DNA of 5,157 bases from Calditrichota bacterium. Lineage in GTDB: Bacteria > Calditrichota > Calditrichia > RBG-13-44-9 > J075. The DNA lies in assembly GCA_003695285.1 (NCBI GenBank), contig RFIL01000584.1, positions 1 through 5,157 on the forward strand. The letters run 5' to 3'. Each line of letters opens with the position of its first letter. The first letter of the stretch is position 1. Under the pieces are notes generated by a model. That model was not told the DNA's origin. It was given only the letters and a program-made list of their open reading frames with translations, and ran no database searches. Positions 4,924-5,157 of this stretch are shown one piece after another. A program made the translations under genes and the position numbers.

Positions 4924-5157
4924 CTACTTCTGTGCCTCTGTGCTGAGTGTATATCCCCCCAAATACATTTTGAACCAGGCCAACGATTCCCTTCTTCTGC
5001 TCGGATATTCGAGCATTGGTTCCGGATACGCCGCTGTGCCATATTCCGGAATCCATTTTCTGACGTATGCCTCGTCAGGATCAAATTTTTGCCGTTGCGC
5101 CTCGGGATTGAAAATGCGGAAGTATGGAGCGGCATCCACCCCACAACCGGCTGACCA
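4924..5157 (-). CDS. Photolyase/cryptochrome, class I type, C-terminal fragment (5' end beyond the right window edge)
   Basis: Seventy-seven codons and a TAG stop (4924-4926) are visible; the gene enters from beyond 5157. The fragment begins WSAGCGVDAAPYFRIFNP and continues through QKFDPDEAYVRKWIPEYGTAAYPEPM. This is the hallmark end of the FAD-binding domain of the photolyase/cryptochrome superfamily: W..G.G.DAAPYFRIFNP..Q..KFDP, then W.PE, then YP.P. The usual final helix (VDHKxARERALxxYK in relatives) is recognisable but altered as EYPSRRRESLAWFK. The last residues, TLSTEAQK, are encoded by a TCTGTGC tandem repeat (4929-4944) rather than by conserved photolyase sequence. The C-terminus alone does not separate CPD photolyase from (6-4) photolyase or cryptochrome. 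It is a different family from the Fe-S photolyase at 1276-2826, since it has no cysteine cluster and has the classical FNP motif. Confidence 0.88.
   Translation of the reverse strand, partial: WSAGCGVDAAPYFRIFNPEAQRQKFDPDEAYVRKWIPEYGTAAYPEPMLEYPSRRRESLAWFKMYLGGYTLSTEAQK
4929..4944 (+). repeat. Short tandem repeat TCTGTGCC/TCTGTGCT at the photolyase 3' end
   Basis: Two 8-bp units differing at one base overlap the final codons of the photolyase gene, followed by GAGTG. Similar CTCTGTG-type tandem words are, as I recall, often seen next to four-helix-bundle and GxxExxY genes in environmental bacterial genomes. Here it lies 117 nt from such a pseudogene. Confidence 0.5.

Noticed and set aside
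4842..5144. 100-codon minus-strand frame overlapping the photolyase fragment
   Set aside because: It is a shifted frame of the true photolyase C-terminus (4924-5157), which carries the DAAPYFRIFNP motif.

Overview
The window reads almost entirely on the minus strand. In transcription order (right to left) it holds: the 3' end of a class I-type photolyase/cryptochrome (4924-5157, cut by the window edge); a decayed 'four helix bundle suffix domain' gene with two in-frame stops (4504-4812); a secreted lipoprotein made of four DUF4397 repeats (2936-4252); an intact iron-sulfur bacterial photolyase of the PhrB/CryB type (1276-2826); ribA, GTP cyclohydrolase II (415-1065); and the N-terminus of a TonB-dependent receptor with a carboxypeptidase-regulatory-like domain (1-362, cut by the left edge). 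No tRNA, rRNA, CRISPR array or intact insertion sequence was seen.

The organism looks like a member of the FCB group (Bacteroidota and relatives). The evidence is a receptor with a CarboxypepD_reg-like leader, a DUF4397 lipoprotein with HASPDAP motifs, and a photolyase C-terminus of the kind seen in that group. Several starts have strong purine-rich Shine-Dalgarno sequences, and one promoter is an E. coli-like TTGACA-17-TATTGT. Both argue against Bacteroidia in the strict sense and fit better with a deep relative such as Calditrichota, Ignavibacteriota or a neighbouring candidate phylum. This is inference from style, not a placement.

The functional theme is light-driven DNA repair and flavin supply. 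Two different photolyases lie within about 2.1 kb of each other. The intact one belongs to a family that carries FAD, a 4Fe-4S cluster and, in characterised members, the antenna 6,7-dimethyl-8-ribityllumazine. That antenna is an intermediate of riboflavin synthesis, and the next gene on the same strand is ribA, whose product begins that pathway. The lipoprotein and the TonB receptor are envelope proteins with no evident link to repair.

The most unusual non-coding signal is a repeated module built on the 9-bp unit (A/T)TGAGCGAT. A 19-bp identical copy lies just upstream of the predicted promoters of both ribA and the lipoprotein gene. Further shared blocks surround it at similar positions, and a third, inverted copy sits at the expected transcription start of the lipoprotein gene. 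A second notable area is 4504-4960, where the decayed four-helix-bundle gene, a short TCTGTGC tandem repeat and the tail of the first photolyase meet.
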